Source: J038 sp034437535
GTDB lineage: Bacteria; Chloroflexota; Anaerolineae; Aggregatilineales; Phototrophicaceae
DNA: 64,000 bases
Assembly (NCBI GenBank): GCA_034437535.1
Contig: DAOTTZ010000081.1
Coordinates: 1 to 64,000, forward strand
Direction of reading: 5' to 3'
The first letter of the stretch is position 1, and every line of letters starts with the position of its first letter. Positions 33,498-43,900 of this stretch are shown piece by piece. The notes under the pieces are model-generated. The model was not told the origin of the DNA, made no database searches, and saw only the letters and a list, made by a program, of their open reading frames with translations. The translations under genes and the position numbers were made by a program.

Positions 33498-34388
33498 TTA
33501 CCCCATCCCGGCGAAGTAAAGCGTAAACGTTGTGCCGACCGATGGATCGCTCTGGACGGAGACTTCGCCGCCTAATAGGTCAATCAAATCGTAGGCGATC
33601 CGCACGCCCATGCCACTTCCCTTATAAGCGCGGACGGCATCGTTATCTGCCCGCCAGAACAATTCCCCCAACCGGTTTAACTCGTCTTCGCTCATGCCGA
33701 CGCCATTATCTGCAATGTCAATTGCCAGGGTATTGTCTTCGTTACGGGCGGAAACAATCACTTTACCGTCGCCTTGTGGTGAATAACGCAGGCCATTTTC
33801 GATCAGTTTGATTAACGCCTCGTTGAGTCGTTCGCCGTCTGTTTCCAGGATGGGCAGACCTTGTGGAATGTCAAATTCGAGTTGGCGGTCGAGTTCTTCC
33901 GCCAATGGGCGGGTATCCCGCTCTGCCATCATTGCGATATTTTTGAACATATCCATCTTTGTGTTGATCCGCAAGGTGCGTGATCGAATTTTGTTGATCG
34001 TGCTGACGTCGTTCAGTAATCCCTCCATCCGCTTGGTGTTGGTACGGATGACATCGAGCAATTGCTGTTGCATGTCGGTCAGTTCACCACCCATCGCCGG
34101 GTTGTTAAGCAGATCGCCATAGCCCTTGATAGAAGCTAGCGGATTCTTGAGATCATGCACGGCGGTCTTGATGACTTCGGCGGTTTCCAGGTCGGTCGTG
34201 CCGGGTTCCCCGGCGGGGACCGCGTTCTGTAGCAATTCTACCTGTTCTTGGTGTTCTTCGTCTGCTTCTTCCAGTAAAGTCTGGATGGCTTCGATCTGTC
34301 CGGGCAGGCGAACCGGGATGATATTCCCGATGCGGGCGTTTTCCAGCAGTTCTTCGACGGCGGCTTTTGCTTCGTCAAGTTTGGTCAT
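33498..34388 (-). CDS. soluble sensor histidine kinase
   Basis: The protein has 296 residues from the ATG at 34388, with GGAGG about ten bases upstream; an ATG at 34427 would overlap the neighbour by 53 bases. No membrane helix is present. A helical N-terminus (1-70) is followed by HisKA with the phosphoacceptor H78 in AVHDLKNPLASIKGYGDLL. The HATPase_c domain has N box KLIENGLRYS, G1 DNGVGM, F box LFWRADND and G2 GSGMGVRIAYDL. It has the HDLKNPL type of H box, like the larger GAF kinase two genes upstream; the PIG-L gene lies between them. No response regulator is adjacent. The gene overlaps the PIG-L gene by 14 bases. Confidence 0.9.
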   Translation of the reverse strand: MTKLDEAKAAVEELLENARIGNIIPVRLPGQIEAIQTLLEEADEEHQEQVELLQNAVPAGEPGTTDLETAEVIKTAVHDLKNPLASIKGYGDLLNNPAMGGELTDMQQQLLDVIRTNTKRMEGLLNDVSTINKIRSRTLRINTKMDMFKNIAMMAERDTRPLAEELDRQLEFDIPQGLPILETDGERLNEALIKLIENGLRYSPQGDGKVIVSARNEDNTLAIDIADNGVGMSEDELNRLGELFWRADNDAVRAYKGSGMGVRIAYDLIDLLGGEVSVQSDPSVGTTFTLYFAGMG

Positions 34389-35133
34389 GCGATACGTCCC
34401 TCCAGTATCGTTCGGCAAGGGTGCCATTGCCAGTCTGAGTCATATAACGGTAGAGCCGGGATCGCATTTGCTTGATCCCCGGCCAGAAGGTGCTGATCTG
34501 TGAGTGATACTCTGCGACGGCTTGCCATTTTGCGGTAAAGTCGTCATCCGTCAGGGTGATAACCTCTGGTTGTAGGCGTCCGGCTCTGCTTTCGATTACA
34601 TCCGTGATTGCGGCGGCTTGCTCGGCATAAGGATAATCTTCGTAATAAATGATAGACTCTGCGCTTGTTTCGGCCCATTGTCGCACCAGGATATGATCGA
34701 CATGCCCACCGACACCCAACGGCACATACAGTGTCTGCGCGGCGGGGTGTGGCGTCCCCTGTAAGATCACACGGGCCGGATCATCGGGTTTTACCGGCCC
34801 GAACAGATCATCATCACCTGCCGGGTAGAGTACCGTGCCATCAGGCCGGGTGCGGTAGACGCAATCCGGTAGATCCATGAAAGTGACCGTCGCCCCTAAC
34901 CGTGCGGCGGCTTGCCGTTCTTCCTGCCGGCGTGCGTGGATTGGCGCATTGCCAGCTTTCCAGCGGTCGTGTAGCTCACGGATGAGTGGTGACTCCGGCA
35001 AAGGATCAGGTGGATCCCCCGCCATGATGACGACGACTTGCACCGTCTCACCAGCCTGTGCCAGTTGATGCATGCGCCCACCACAACTGAGCGTTGTATC
35101 ATCCAGATGCGGGGCAAGAAAGACGTGGGTCAT
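34375..35133 (-). CDS. PIG-L / LmbE-family deacetylase
   Basis: A zinc-dependent N-deacetylase family of 252 residues. The metal motif FLAPHLDDTTLSCGG (H9, D11, D12; canonical AHPDD) and the later GVGGHVDHILVRQ block are intact. Members de-N-acetylate GlcNAc-type sugars (GlcNAc-PI, mycothiol and bacillithiol precursors, antibiotics). It is coupled to the GAF kinase upstream (ATGA) and overlaps the kinase downstream, so it is embedded in a signalling operon. That context does not define the substrate. No bacillithiol or mycothiol genes are seen near it. Confidence 0.88.
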   Translation of the reverse strand: MTHVFLAPHLDDTTLSCGGRMHQLAQAGETVQVVVIMAGDPPDPLPESPLIRELHDRWKAGNAPIHARRQEERQAAARLGATVTFMDLPDCVYRTRPDGTVLYPAGDDDLFGPVKPDDPARVILQGTPHPAAQTLYVPLGVGGHVDHILVRQWAETSAESIIYYEDYPYAEQAAAITDVIESRAGRLQPEVITLTDDDFTAKWQAVAEYHSQISTFWPGIKQMRSRLYRYMTQTGNGTLAERYWRDVSHDQT

Positions 35134-36962
35134 CCGGCCACCGGGATGCTAAACGTAAATGTACTACCTTCACCCACCGTGCTTTCGATCTGAATATGGC
35201 TTCCCATCTGCTCGACCAGACTGCGCGTGATCGAAAAACCTAGCCCGGTGCCCGGTTGAGACCGGGTGTAATCATCATCTGCCCGCCAGAACTTCGTCCC
35301 CAACAGGTGCATTTGCTCGTCGCTGAGGCCGATGCCGGTATCGCGCACGCTGAAGCGAATGCGGTCGCCTTCGCGCTCTGCATTTAAGGTGATCGTACCA
35401 CCATCTGGCGTATACTTGTACGCATTGCTGACCAGGTTGGTCAATACCTGGAGCAAGCGGTAGTAATCGGTGTAGACAGCGGGAAGATCCGGTTCGACTT
35501 GTTCGACGAAAGTATGTTGACGCTCTTTGATCTGCGGCATGGTGCCATCTTTAACCGCCTGAACGACTTCTTCGACCGGGAATTGGGTTTCTTCCATGAA
35601 GAAGTGACCGCTTTCAATCCGGCTGATGTCGGCCAGGTCGGAGACCAGAATCTCCATGCGTTCGACCGTGTTGCTAATCTTGCGTAGATAATTCACCTGA
35701 GAGTCATCCAGGTCACCCAGCATAATCAACAGTTCGGCATACCCTTTAATGCCCGTCATCGGGGATTTGAGGTCATGCGCTACAATGCCGACGAACTCAC
35801 TTTTAGCGCGGTCTGCGGCTTGTACTGCCGCATAAAGTTGACCGTTTTCGATGGCAATCGAAGCTCGCGCCATGACGCGCTCTACGATGTCGATCTGTTC
35901 GCTGGTGAAGGGGGTATCATCGTGCCGTTCTAATACGATAATGCCGGTTGTGGTCTGGTCACGTTGAATGGGTACGATGAGAACGTGGGTGTTTTCATGC
36001 TGGTTGCGGGCAAATTCGCCGCTTCGTGCTACATCCAGTGTTTGCGGGTACAGTGTCCCCAGGCCATCAGTTGCCGGCGAGTCGAACCCGTGTTGGTGTG
36101 TGTTGCTGATGTAAACCTGGTTGCCATCAACATGAACCAACCCCAGGTAACCAGCGGCGGCACCACTCAGGCGGCAGGCGGATTCCAGCGTGAATTGCAT
36201 AGCATGATCGACATCCAATGTCTCGTTAAGTTGCAGGTCAATGCGGCGCAATTGACGGAGTTCTTCGATACGACGGTTCAGGGCTTCGTCGGTCGCGCTG
36301 AACAAAAGCGCGTTATCGAGCGCGATAGCCGCCTGGGCCGAAAACGCATCTAGCGCGTTGAGGTCATCGTCACGGAACAGCCCGGCATTCGCCCGGCTGT
36401 CAACATAAACCACGCCGATCACATTGCCGCGTGCGCGTAGTGGGGTCGCCATGATGCTACGCAGGGATTGCGCTACGATGCTGGCTTGCCCGGCAAAGCG
36501 CGGGTCTTCGGCGGCATTGGTCGTCAAGATCGGTTCGCCACTATCCAGAACTTGGTTGCTCACCGTCCGGCTGAACTTAAATCCTTCGCTGGCGATGGTC
36601 TGCTGGTCAAAGTTACGTGCCGCCTTGACGGTCAACCCGCCGTCGTCATCGCGTAGCATGAGGAAGCCACGTTCCGCCGCGGTCAGTTTGATGATGCTGT
36701 CCATCACTTGATCCAGCACAACTTGTAGATCAAGCGAGGAGCCTAACGCCCGGCTGACGTTATACAGAGCCTCAAAGTGGGCGGCCTGTCCTTGCTGTTT
36801 TTGCTGGTTGACGACGCGCTCTAGCAGACCGTCTAACTTGTCGATCTGCTTACTCAAAAACTTTTCATCCAAACGGCCCGCTTTTAACTGACTGCGAAGC
36901 AGATTCAGATTGTTCCGCGAATTCGCAATCTCGATCTCACCGCTAGAGGGTCGATTAGTCAT
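35130..36962 (-). CDS. double-GAF sensor histidine kinase
   Basis: The protein has 610 residues from the ATG at 36962, which has GAGGA upstream; a GTG at 36989 is possible but less favoured. No membrane segment is present. A coiled-coil N-terminus (about 15-60) is followed by GAF 1 (about 75-220, with AERGFLMLRDDDGG and SIMATPLRARGNVIGVVYVDSR) and GAF 2 (about 245-370, with ACRLSGAAAGYLGLVHVDG). HisKA has the phosphoacceptor H396 in IVAHDLKSPMTGIKGYAELL. A complete HATPase_c domain follows (NLVSNAYKYTPDGG, DTGIGL, GTGLGFSI). GAF domains sense cyclic nucleotides, redox state or small ligands; the ligand is unknown. It overlaps nth by 8 bases and PIG-L by 4. Confidence 0.92.
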   Translation of the reverse strand: MTNRPSSGEIEIANSRNNLNLLRSQLKAGRLDEKFLSKQIDKLDGLLERVVNQQKQQGQAAHFEALYNVSRALGSSLDLQVVLDQVMDSIIKLTAAERGFLMLRDDDGGLTVKAARNFDQQTIASEGFKFSRTVSNQVLDSGEPILTTNAAEDPRFAGQASIVAQSLRSIMATPLRARGNVIGVVYVDSRANAGLFRDDDLNALDAFSAQAAIALDNALLFSATDEALNRRIEELRQLRRIDLQLNETLDVDHAMQFTLESACRLSGAAAGYLGLVHVDGNQVYISNTHQHGFDSPATDGLGTLYPQTLDVARSGEFARNQHENTHVLIVPIQRDQTTTGIIVLERHDDTPFTSEQIDIVERVMARASIAIENGQLYAAVQAADRAKSEFVGIVAHDLKSPMTGIKGYAELLIMLGDLDDSQVNYLRKISNTVERMEILVSDLADISRIESGHFFMEETQFPVEEVVQAVKDGTMPQIKERQHTFVEQVEPDLPAVYTDYYRLLQVLTNLVSNAYKYTPDGGTITLNAEREGDRIRFSVRDTGIGLSDEQMHLLGTKFWRADDDYTRSQPGTGLGFSITRSLVEQMGSHIQIESTVGEGSTFTFSIPVAG

Positions 36963-37665
36963 CTGCTTGTGTCCTCGTGTAATAATCACAGTGTATCGTC
37001 AATGGACATCGCTCACAATGAGCTGTGCGAGCGGTGCAGGTATCCCGGCCATGCCGGATCAAATAGATGTGAAAGGCGTAATGGGCTTCGTCGGGCACCA
37101 TGGCTTCCATCACATCGTGAACTTTATCGACGCTCATCTTTTCCGGCACGAAACCGATGCGCTTGCTCACCCGGTTGACGTGGGTATCAACCGGGAAAGC
37201 AGGTAGATTATACCCAAAACACAGGACGATGGCCGCTGTCTTCGGGCCGATGCCCTTGATACTGGTCAGCCAATTTTTCGCCGCTTCCAGGGGCATATCC
37301 GTCAGAAAATCCAGTGAGTACTCGCCACGCTCGTCGTAGATCTTACGTAACGCACGTTGAATACGCGGCCCCTTCTGGTTGGCTAACCCTGCCGGGCGGA
37401 TCACGTCAATAATATCTTGCTCCGGGGCTTCTACGATGGCTTGCCAGTTTGGGTAAGCATTCATCAGCGCGGTAAAGCCACGATCTCGGTTGGTGTCGTT
37501 GGTGTTCTGGCTTAAGATGCAACTGACTAATTCACTCACACCGTCCTGGCCCGGTGTCCAGTGGAGATCACCGTAAATGTCACGTAATATCTTGAGCGTT
37601 GGCGCGATCTTCTGCTGGCGACGTTCAGAGTCGTCTAGCCCATTCAGTATGTCTTGTTTACTCAT
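36955..37665 (-). CDS. nth: endonuclease III (DNA glycosylase / AP lyase)
   Basis: A base-excision-repair enzyme for oxidised pyrimidines. The protein has 236 residues. The helix-hairpin-helix is LTSIKGIGPKTAAIVLC with catalytic lysine K142. The catalytic Asp is D160 in FPVDTHVNRVSKRIG. The 4Fe-4S ligands are C210, C217, C220 and C226, with exact Nth spacing (x6, x2, x5). All key residues are present, so it is probably bifunctional. It heads the operon with the GAF kinase, PIG-L and second kinase. Confidence 0.94.
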   Translation of the reverse strand: MSKQDILNGLDDSERRQQKIAPTLKILRDIYGDLHWTPGQDGVSELVSCILSQNTNDTNRDRGFTALMNAYPNWQAIVEAPEQDIIDVIRPAGLANQKGPRIQRALRKIYDERGEYSLDFLTDMPLEAAKNWLTSIKGIGPKTAAIVLCFGYNLPAFPVDTHVNRVSKRIGFVPEKMSVDKVHDVMEAMVPDEAHYAFHIYLIRHGRDTCTARTAHCERCPLTIHCDYYTRTQADD

Positions 37666-37785
37666 TCAAATGATGCGGTGGTGCGATCCGCGTCTCCTTT
37701 CAGGTCATCATCGCCCGTTGATCGGTGTCATTGTTGACAGATGATTGATTTCAAGCACCATGATTCTACAATCACTACACTAATT

Positions 37786-38883
37786 TTAAGGGGTCCTGCC
37801 CGTATCGGCAACTAACGCGCCGATATAAGTCGCATTGGCGATTCGTTCCAGGCGGCCATCACTGATGTTGATCTTCCAGGTGCCGTCTTGCTCCGGGCTA
37901 GTGAAGATCACCGCGCTGTTGTCTTCCGTCCAGGCTACCGGCCTGACGAATGTCGTGATCGGCGTCGGAGTCAACGCCTGCTGAGTGGCTGATGCAATAT
38001 CAACCAGGATAAACACTGTCTCCACGGCTTGCGTCGGTTGATTAAAATCTGTAATGCGAGCGAGTGCGTAAATCGCCAAGGTGCCATCGGGCGAGATCAA
38101 CACATCGCCAGCGGTATCAAAACCACGCCGTTCGACCGCATCCAGTACCACTTCACCCTCCGTCAGCAGATTGTAGATGTGCATGTCAAAGCCGGTGGCC
38201 TGGGCGGAAAGACGAAGCCGCAAGCGCAGGAATATATCCGCCCGAACTGCCGCCCCGCAGATGCAACTGCTCCCTTGCTCATCAGGCAGGAGTCGCTTTT
38301 CCCCATTGGTGAGATCTAATGCAAAGATGCCGACATATTGATCGAACGCGGTAAACTGGCTGATGCCATCCGGGTGATTATCCATGTAAAGAATCGTTTG
38401 ATCCGGGTTGAATGCGATGGGCAAGGCCCGCAGGCGGGTGCCCGCCTCATCAACTTCGGTGAGGATGGGGCGGGGTGGGGTTGCACCGTCTAGCCGGGCG
38501 ACGGTGGTGCGCGTGGTCAGGCGTCCGTCAGCATCGGTTCCAGTCAAAGTCCAGGCGACGGTGATGCCATCCTCGGCGACCACCCAGTCGATCCGGCGGG
38601 CTTCAGCCGTCATCTGGACGGTGGGATGCGGTTCAACATCGCCGTCAGGTTGCGCCAGCATCACCTGCCGTGTGGTGGGGTCATAATACATCACACCCTC
38701 AGCCGTGATGGTGAATCGCTCGCCATTGATCGTCAGGCGGGCCGCCGCCCCGGTGCGGTCATCCAGGAAGATCAGTGTGTCGTTATTTTCGATGAAGACC
38801 TGGCAGGGACAGAATAAGCCCTGGGCCGCTGTTGGGATGCTCCCCAACAAGTAGACCAGCGGGAGAAGCCACCACAACCGCAT
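37786..38883 (-). CDS. secreted beta-propeller protein
   Basis: The protein has 365 residues. A signal peptide (1-20, ending PTAAQG) is followed by repeated beta-strand blocks of TolB/WD40 type: ALPIAFNPDQTILYMDNHPDG, DVLISPDGTLAIYALA and RPVAWTEDNSAVIFTSPEQDG. Cysteine pairs in FCPCQ and SSCICG may form disulphides or bind metal. It is a relative in style of the 12.4 kb propeller, although the two are not obviously close in sequence. Its ATG overlaps the sirtuin stop by one base (TAATG). Its role, probably ligand or protein binding outside the membrane, is inferred. Confidence 0.75.
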   Translation of the reverse strand: MRLWWLLPLVYLLGSIPTAAQGLFCPCQVFIENNDTLIFLDDRTGAAARLTINGERFTITAEGVMYYDPTTRQVMLAQPDGDVEPHPTVQMTAEARRIDWVVAEDGITVAWTLTGTDADGRLTTRTTVARLDGATPPRPILTEVDEAGTRLRALPIAFNPDQTILYMDNHPDGISQFTAFDQYVGIFALDLTNGEKRLLPDEQGSSCICGAAVRADIFLRLRLRLSAQATGFDMHIYNLLTEGEVVLDAVERRGFDTAGDVLISPDGTLAIYALARITDFNQPTQAVETVFILVDIASATQQALTPTPITTFVRPVAWTEDNSAVIFTSPEQDGTWKINISDGRLERIANATYIGALVADTGRTP

Positions 38884-39635
38884 TATTTCAAGACCTCAAT
38901 CACCTGGGGCAACATCTCGCCGGAGGGGCCTTCCAGCTTGAGATCTGCAATGCGCGTAATCATGCTGTAATCCGGGTTGATTTCGATGATTGTCGCACCG
39001 GCTTGCTTGGCATAACTGGGCAGGCTAGCGGCGGGAGTCACCAGCCCGGATGTGCCGACGACCAGCATGACATCGCATTGGGTGCTGATTGTCTTGGCAT
39101 GATCGAGCGCGGCAAGCGGTAGTATCTCACCAAACCACACGACATCCGGGCGCAGATGGGCACCGCAATGCGGGCAGGCTGGTGGGGTCTCATCGTATGC
39201 GACCGTCGTCAGGTCGATGACGGTCGGCTCTCCCTGGCAGTTGTCAAAGCATTTGGTGCGGGCGATATTCCCGTGTAAGTGGGTGACGTTGGTACTTCCG
39301 GCTTGCTCGTGTAGATCATCCACGTTCTGCGTGATGACCTCAACCGCCGGGACGTACTGCTCTAATTCTGCCAATGCGCGATGACCGGGATTCGGTTGAG
39401 CCTGGCTGACTAAATCCCGCCGGAACTGGTACCAATCCCATACCAGCTTCGGATTTTGCTTGAACGCGGTCGGCGTGGCGAGCTGTTGCGGGTCGTATTT
39501 GGCCCAGAGGCCGGTTTGTGCATCGCGGAAGGTCGGCACGCCGGATTCTTTGCTGACGCCAGCTCCGGTCAGCACGCCGACGAGTTTTGCTGATTGTAAG
39601 ACTTCGGCGGCCCGTTGAATGTTCTCAGATGACAT
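38883..39635 (-). CDS. NAD-dependent protein deacylase (sirtuin, Sir2 family)
   Basis: Removes acyl groups from lysines using NAD. The protein has 250 residues from the ATG at 39635; an upstream GTG at 39698 would add 21 residues without family similarity. The NAD-binding GAGVSKESGVPTFRD (24-38) and TQNVDDLHE (102-110) are intact. The catalytic histidine is H121 in THLHGN. The zinc site uses C129, C133, C154 and C157. A VVGTSGLVTPAASLP block closes the Rossmann part. It lies with a secreted propeller and near an MBL hydrolase; no acetyltransferase partner is visible. Confidence 0.93.
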   Translation of the reverse strand: MSSENIQRAAEVLQSAKLVGVLTGAGVSKESGVPTFRDAQTGLWAKYDPQQLATPTAFKQNPKLVWDWYQFRRDLVSQAQPNPGHRALAELEQYVPAVEVITQNVDDLHEQAGSTNVTHLHGNIARTKCFDNCQGEPTVIDLTTVAYDETPPACPHCGAHLRPDVVWFGEILPLAALDHAKTISTQCDVMLVVGTSGLVTPAASLPSYAKQAGATIIEINPDYSMITRIADLKLEGPSGEMLPQVIEVLK

Positions 39636-39726
39636 GGTTAAGTGGTCTCCGTGTCGGTCGCTTGATAATTGATTATGGTATGGCGTGGTGATTTTCACCA
39701 GCGCACCCCAGATGATAGCCTTTGGC

Positions 39727-40788
39727 TTAGGATGCGATGATGTATTGCAAGGCCGGGTTTTTCTCGCGGGCCAATTCTTCCAGGTTATCGACCGAAATCA
39801 TGCCGTGTTGATACAAATACTCGATATGCGCCCCGGCTTCTTCCAGGGCCAATAGAGTCTCATAGCCGGATTTATCCGGGTACATGCGCGTCGTGATCTG
39901 CTGGATGGTGAGCGGTTTTTGTGCATCTTGGATGATGTCCAGCACGAGATTGAGCTTGCGATCATGGCTTTGTAAAATGCCTTCGATCCGGCTGTATACA
40001 TCGGTGATTGGGTCTTCGTGGCCGCCCAGGGCTAATTCGATGCCGTCGATCTTGCTCACCTTACGCAATGAATCCCGGTAATGGCCTAACCCGGTGTAAT
40101 GGGTGATGCTTTCCGGGGCCTGGTGGGGCGTGGTCTGGCTCAGGATGTGGTCGGCTACCAGCATGACTTCACCGATCTGGATGCAGACTTGCCCCGGACA
40201 GTGCCCCGGCACATGATAAAAGCGCATCCCTTCGTAGGCCGCGTCTTCGTCCAGGCTGAAATCAACCGGGACGGATTTAACGTGTTTTTTGGCGAAGCCG
40301 TACATCTCGATCATTTTTTCACGGTTGGCATCGTCTACGCCGGCCCGTTCCAGGTAAACTGTCAGGTCTTTGGTGGCGACGATTAACCGTTCTTCGTAGT
40401 TGGTCAAGACACGCCGGTCTAATTCGTGAATGCCGACCTTCGCCCTGGTCTTTTCCGCAAAGAAGGCGACACCGCCATAATGATCGATGTGACCATGTGT
40501 CACGATGATCTGCTCGATGTCGTGAATGTCGAATGCTTCGCCGAAGTCGTCGCGCACGGCCAATAGCCCCGCCAACAATTGATCGTTGCTATCTCCAAAA
40601 CCAGAGCCAGCATCAACTAATGTCGGTGGGCCAGCGTTCAGCACCAGGTAACTGTAGCCCTTAAATCCATTTGGGAAGACAATCATCGGGATGCGGTAGA
40701 TGTGTACGCTGGTCTTCGTCTTAAATTGTTGGATGGCTGACTGCATGGCAAATTTTGCTTTCTTCTTGATCTCTCGTCCTATCGTCAT
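39727..40788 (-). CDS. metallo-beta-lactamase-fold hydrolase with C-terminal helical domain
   Basis: The protein has 353 residues. The MBL metal motif is VTHGHIDHYGG (H98, H100, D102, H103). Further ligands lie in VPGHCPGQVCIQI, in VADHI and in LGGHEDPI. The C-terminal 100 residues look like the winged-helix extension of LACTB2-like or DUF-type MBL proteins. It probably hydrolyses a thioester, an RNA end or a small metabolite. A later ATG at 40746 is possible, since the first 14 residues are basic and unlike the family. Confidence 0.85.
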   Translation of the reverse strand: MTIGREIKKKAKFAMQSAIQQFKTKTSVHIYRIPMIVFPNGFKGYSYLVLNAGPPTLVDAGSGFGDSNDQLLAGLLAVRDDFGEAFDIHDIEQIIVTHGHIDHYGGVAFFAEKTRAKVGIHELDRRVLTNYEERLIVATKDLTVYLERAGVDDANREKMIEMYGFAKKHVKSVPVDFSLDEDAAYEGMRFYHVPGHCPGQVCIQIGEVMLVADHILSQTTPHQAPESITHYTGLGHYRDSLRKVSKIDGIELALGGHEDPITDVYSRIEGILQSHDRKLNLVLDIIQDAQKPLTIQQITTRMYPDKSGYETLLALEEAGAHIEYLYQHGMISVDNLEELAREKNPALQYIIAS

Positions 40789-40967
40789 TAGACCACAAAA
40801 TCAACCAGCCCCCAATATCGCAAGCTTATCACCCGGATTTATCGCATGATGATAGGCTTTTCATCAGACTATTAGTTGCTAAAGATTATCAGAGTGTTAA
40901 AATCATATACTGGTTGTCTTTTTGCCAGATATGGCAATTCTTTTAACTGGATAAATGTGGAGGACAC

Positions 40968-43900
40968 ATGCGACGGAACAAGCGATTATTACTTGTTTTA
41001 CTTCTGTTGGTTTCTCTTGTCGTTGCCGCCTGCGGTGGCACTGACGAGGAAGAAGCTCCGGCAGATGAGGATGTTCCGGCGGAAACGACGGGAAATGAAG
41101 CCGAAGGTGATGAAGCCGCCGAAGGTGAGGGCGATGAAGCCGCTGAAGGTGACGAAGCCGCCGAAGATGAGGGCGATGAAGCCGCTGAAGGTGATGAAGC
41201 CGCTGAAGGTGACGAAGCCGCTGAAGGTGACGAAGCCGCCGAAGGTGAAGGTGACGAAGAAGCTGGCACAATTGCAGAAGTCGCCGCAGAGAGTGACTTT
41301 ACAACACTCCTGGCGGCAGTTGAAGCCGCTGGCCTGACTGAGACACTCAACAGCGAAGGACCGTTCACGGTGTTCGCGCCGACTGATGCGGCTTTCGAAG
41401 CACTGATTACCGAACTGGATACGACCGCAGAAGATCTGTTGGCCCGTGAAGATCTGGGTGATATTCTGCTGTATCACGTCGTTGCCGGTGAAGTGCTGGC
41501 TGAGGCCGTTGTGGAACTGGACGGTCAGTCCGTCGCCACAGTCAACGGTGCGGAAGTTAGCATTGCGGTGAGTGAAGAAGGTGTGGTTACGCTCAACGAC
41601 AGCGTGACCGTGACCATGACCGACGTGCCCGCGTCTAACGGTGTGATCCACGTCATTGACGGCGTTTTGATCCCGCCGGCGGATGACATGGCCGAAGGTG
41701 ACGAAGCCGCCGAAGGTGAAGGCGATGACATGGCTGAAGGTGACGACACCGAGGCGATGGACGAAGAAGACGGTGCTGAAGGCGACGGCGAAGCGATGGA
41801 CGACGAGGGCGACGAAGCCACCGTCGGTGAACTCATCACCAATGTCTGCCTGGTGACCGACCAGGGCGGTATTGACGACGGTAACTTCAACGCGCTGGCG
41901 AATGACGGCATGGTGCGGGCTGGTAGTGACTTCGGCCTGGATACCACCGTGCGTGAGTCTTCAGTAGCAGAAGACTACCCGGTGAACATCGCCAGTTGCC
42001 TGGATAGCGGTGCGGATGTAATCGTCACCGTTGGGTTCCTCCTGCAAGAGGTCACGCTCGAAACGGCAATCGCCAACCCGGACGTGTTCTTTATCGGTGT
42101 GGACCAGGCATTCGCCGGTCATCCCGATAATCTGGTCGGTACGACCTTCCGTGAAGATCAGGCCGGCTTCCTGGTTGGTGTGATGGCCGCGCTGATGACT
42201 GAAACCGACACCATCGGTGGTGTGTACGGCATTGATGTGCCCGCAGTGGTCAAGTTCCGTAACGGCTTTGAGCAAGGCGCACTCTACATCAACGAAGACA
42301 TCACCATCCTGGGGCAATATACCGATAGCTTTGACGACCCGGCCCAGGGTGCCAACATCGCGGAGCAGTTCATCGGTGAAGGCGCAGACGTGATCTTCGG
42401 TGCGGGTGGTGGTACGGGTACCGGTGGTATCCAATTCGCCGCCGCTGAAGGTGTGCTGGTCATCGGTGTAGACCAGGACGAATACTTTACCAACTTCGAC
42501 TCCGGTGAAAGCCCCGGTGCCGAAAATCTTATCACCAGTGCGCTGAAGAGCGTGGACGTGGCCGTGTATGATATGCTGGCTGGTCTGGTAGGTGAAGAAG
42601 GTTTCGAATGGCTCGGTGGTAGCAACTACACGCTAGAGGCGACCAACAACGGTATCGGTTATGCACCGTCCCACGATGCAGACGTGCCGGAAGAAGTCAC
42701 CGACCGCGTGGATGAAGTATTTGCCATGATCCAAAGTGGCGAACTCACCACCGGTGTTGATGGCCTGACGGGTGAACTACTCGACCCGATGGCCGAAGGT
42801 GACGACATGGCCGAGGGCGACGAAGCCGCCGAAGGTGAAGGTGACGACATGGCCGAGGGCGACGAAGCCGCTGAAGGTGAAGGCGATGACATGGCCGAAG
42901 GTGAAGTCGGTACGATTGTCGATGTCGCTGTCGCCAACGAATTCACGACGCTCGTAGCCGCAGTAGGTGCCGCTGAACTGGCAGAAACCCTGAGTGGCGA
43001 AGGGCCGTTCACGGTGTTCGCGCCGACCGATGAGGCTTTCGAAGCACTGATTGCTGAGTTGGATACGACCGCAGAAGATCTGCTGGCGCGTGAAGACCTG
43101 GCCGACATCCTGCTGTATCATGTCGTGGAAGGCGAAGTTATGGCTGAAGCCGTTGTGGAACTGGACGGTCAGTCTGTTGCTACAGTCAACGGTGCGGAAA
43201 TCACCATCGCAGTCGGTGAAGATGGCACTGTGACGCTCAACGATAGCGTGACCGTAGTCATGACCGACGTCCCTGCATCCAACGGTGTGATCCACGTCAT
43301 TGATAGTGTTCTTCTGCCGCCTGCCGGTGAAGAAGCTGACGCCGCCGCTGAGGAAGAGGTTGAGGAACCGCAAGGTGCCACCTCTGACCAGATCGCCAGT
43401 GCGCTGGATCGCATCACCACGTTGGGTGAGCGTGATGCCGCGATGGCCGAAGGCGACGACATGGCCGAGGGTGACGATATGGCCGAAGGCGATGACATGG
43501 CCGAATCGACTCCGGAACCGATGGACGGTGGCAATACCATCGTAGACATCGCCGCTGGTGACGAGAACTTCACCACGCTGGTCGAGGCGGTAGGAATCGC
43601 CGGGCTGGGTGAAGCGTTGAGCGGCGAGGGTCCGTTTACGGTGTTCGCACCGACGAACGCGGCTTTCGAAGCGACACTGCCGCCGGATGTGCTGGAAAGT
43701 CTGTTCAGTAGCCCGATTTCGATACAGTCCGCGCTGAGCTACCATGTGGTAGAAGGCGTGTTCACGGCGGAAGATCTGGCCGCGATGGACGGCGAAATGC
43801 TAGAGACCCTGTTGATGGGTACCACGCTGACAGTCAATGTGACTGAAGATGGTGCCGTCACGCTCAACGACGGTGAAGCAACCGTTGTGACGGCGGACAT

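Noticed and set aside
41098..41262. Regular short repeats considered as a CRISPR array
   Set aside because: The repeats are in-frame protein-coding units without unique spacers, and no cas genes are present.
42777..43745. 322-codon minus-strand frame and several others across 41.0-44.1 kb
   Set aside because: They arise from the repetitive, strongly codon-biased Fas1/BMP gene. Their translations are low-complexity mirrors of the repeats.
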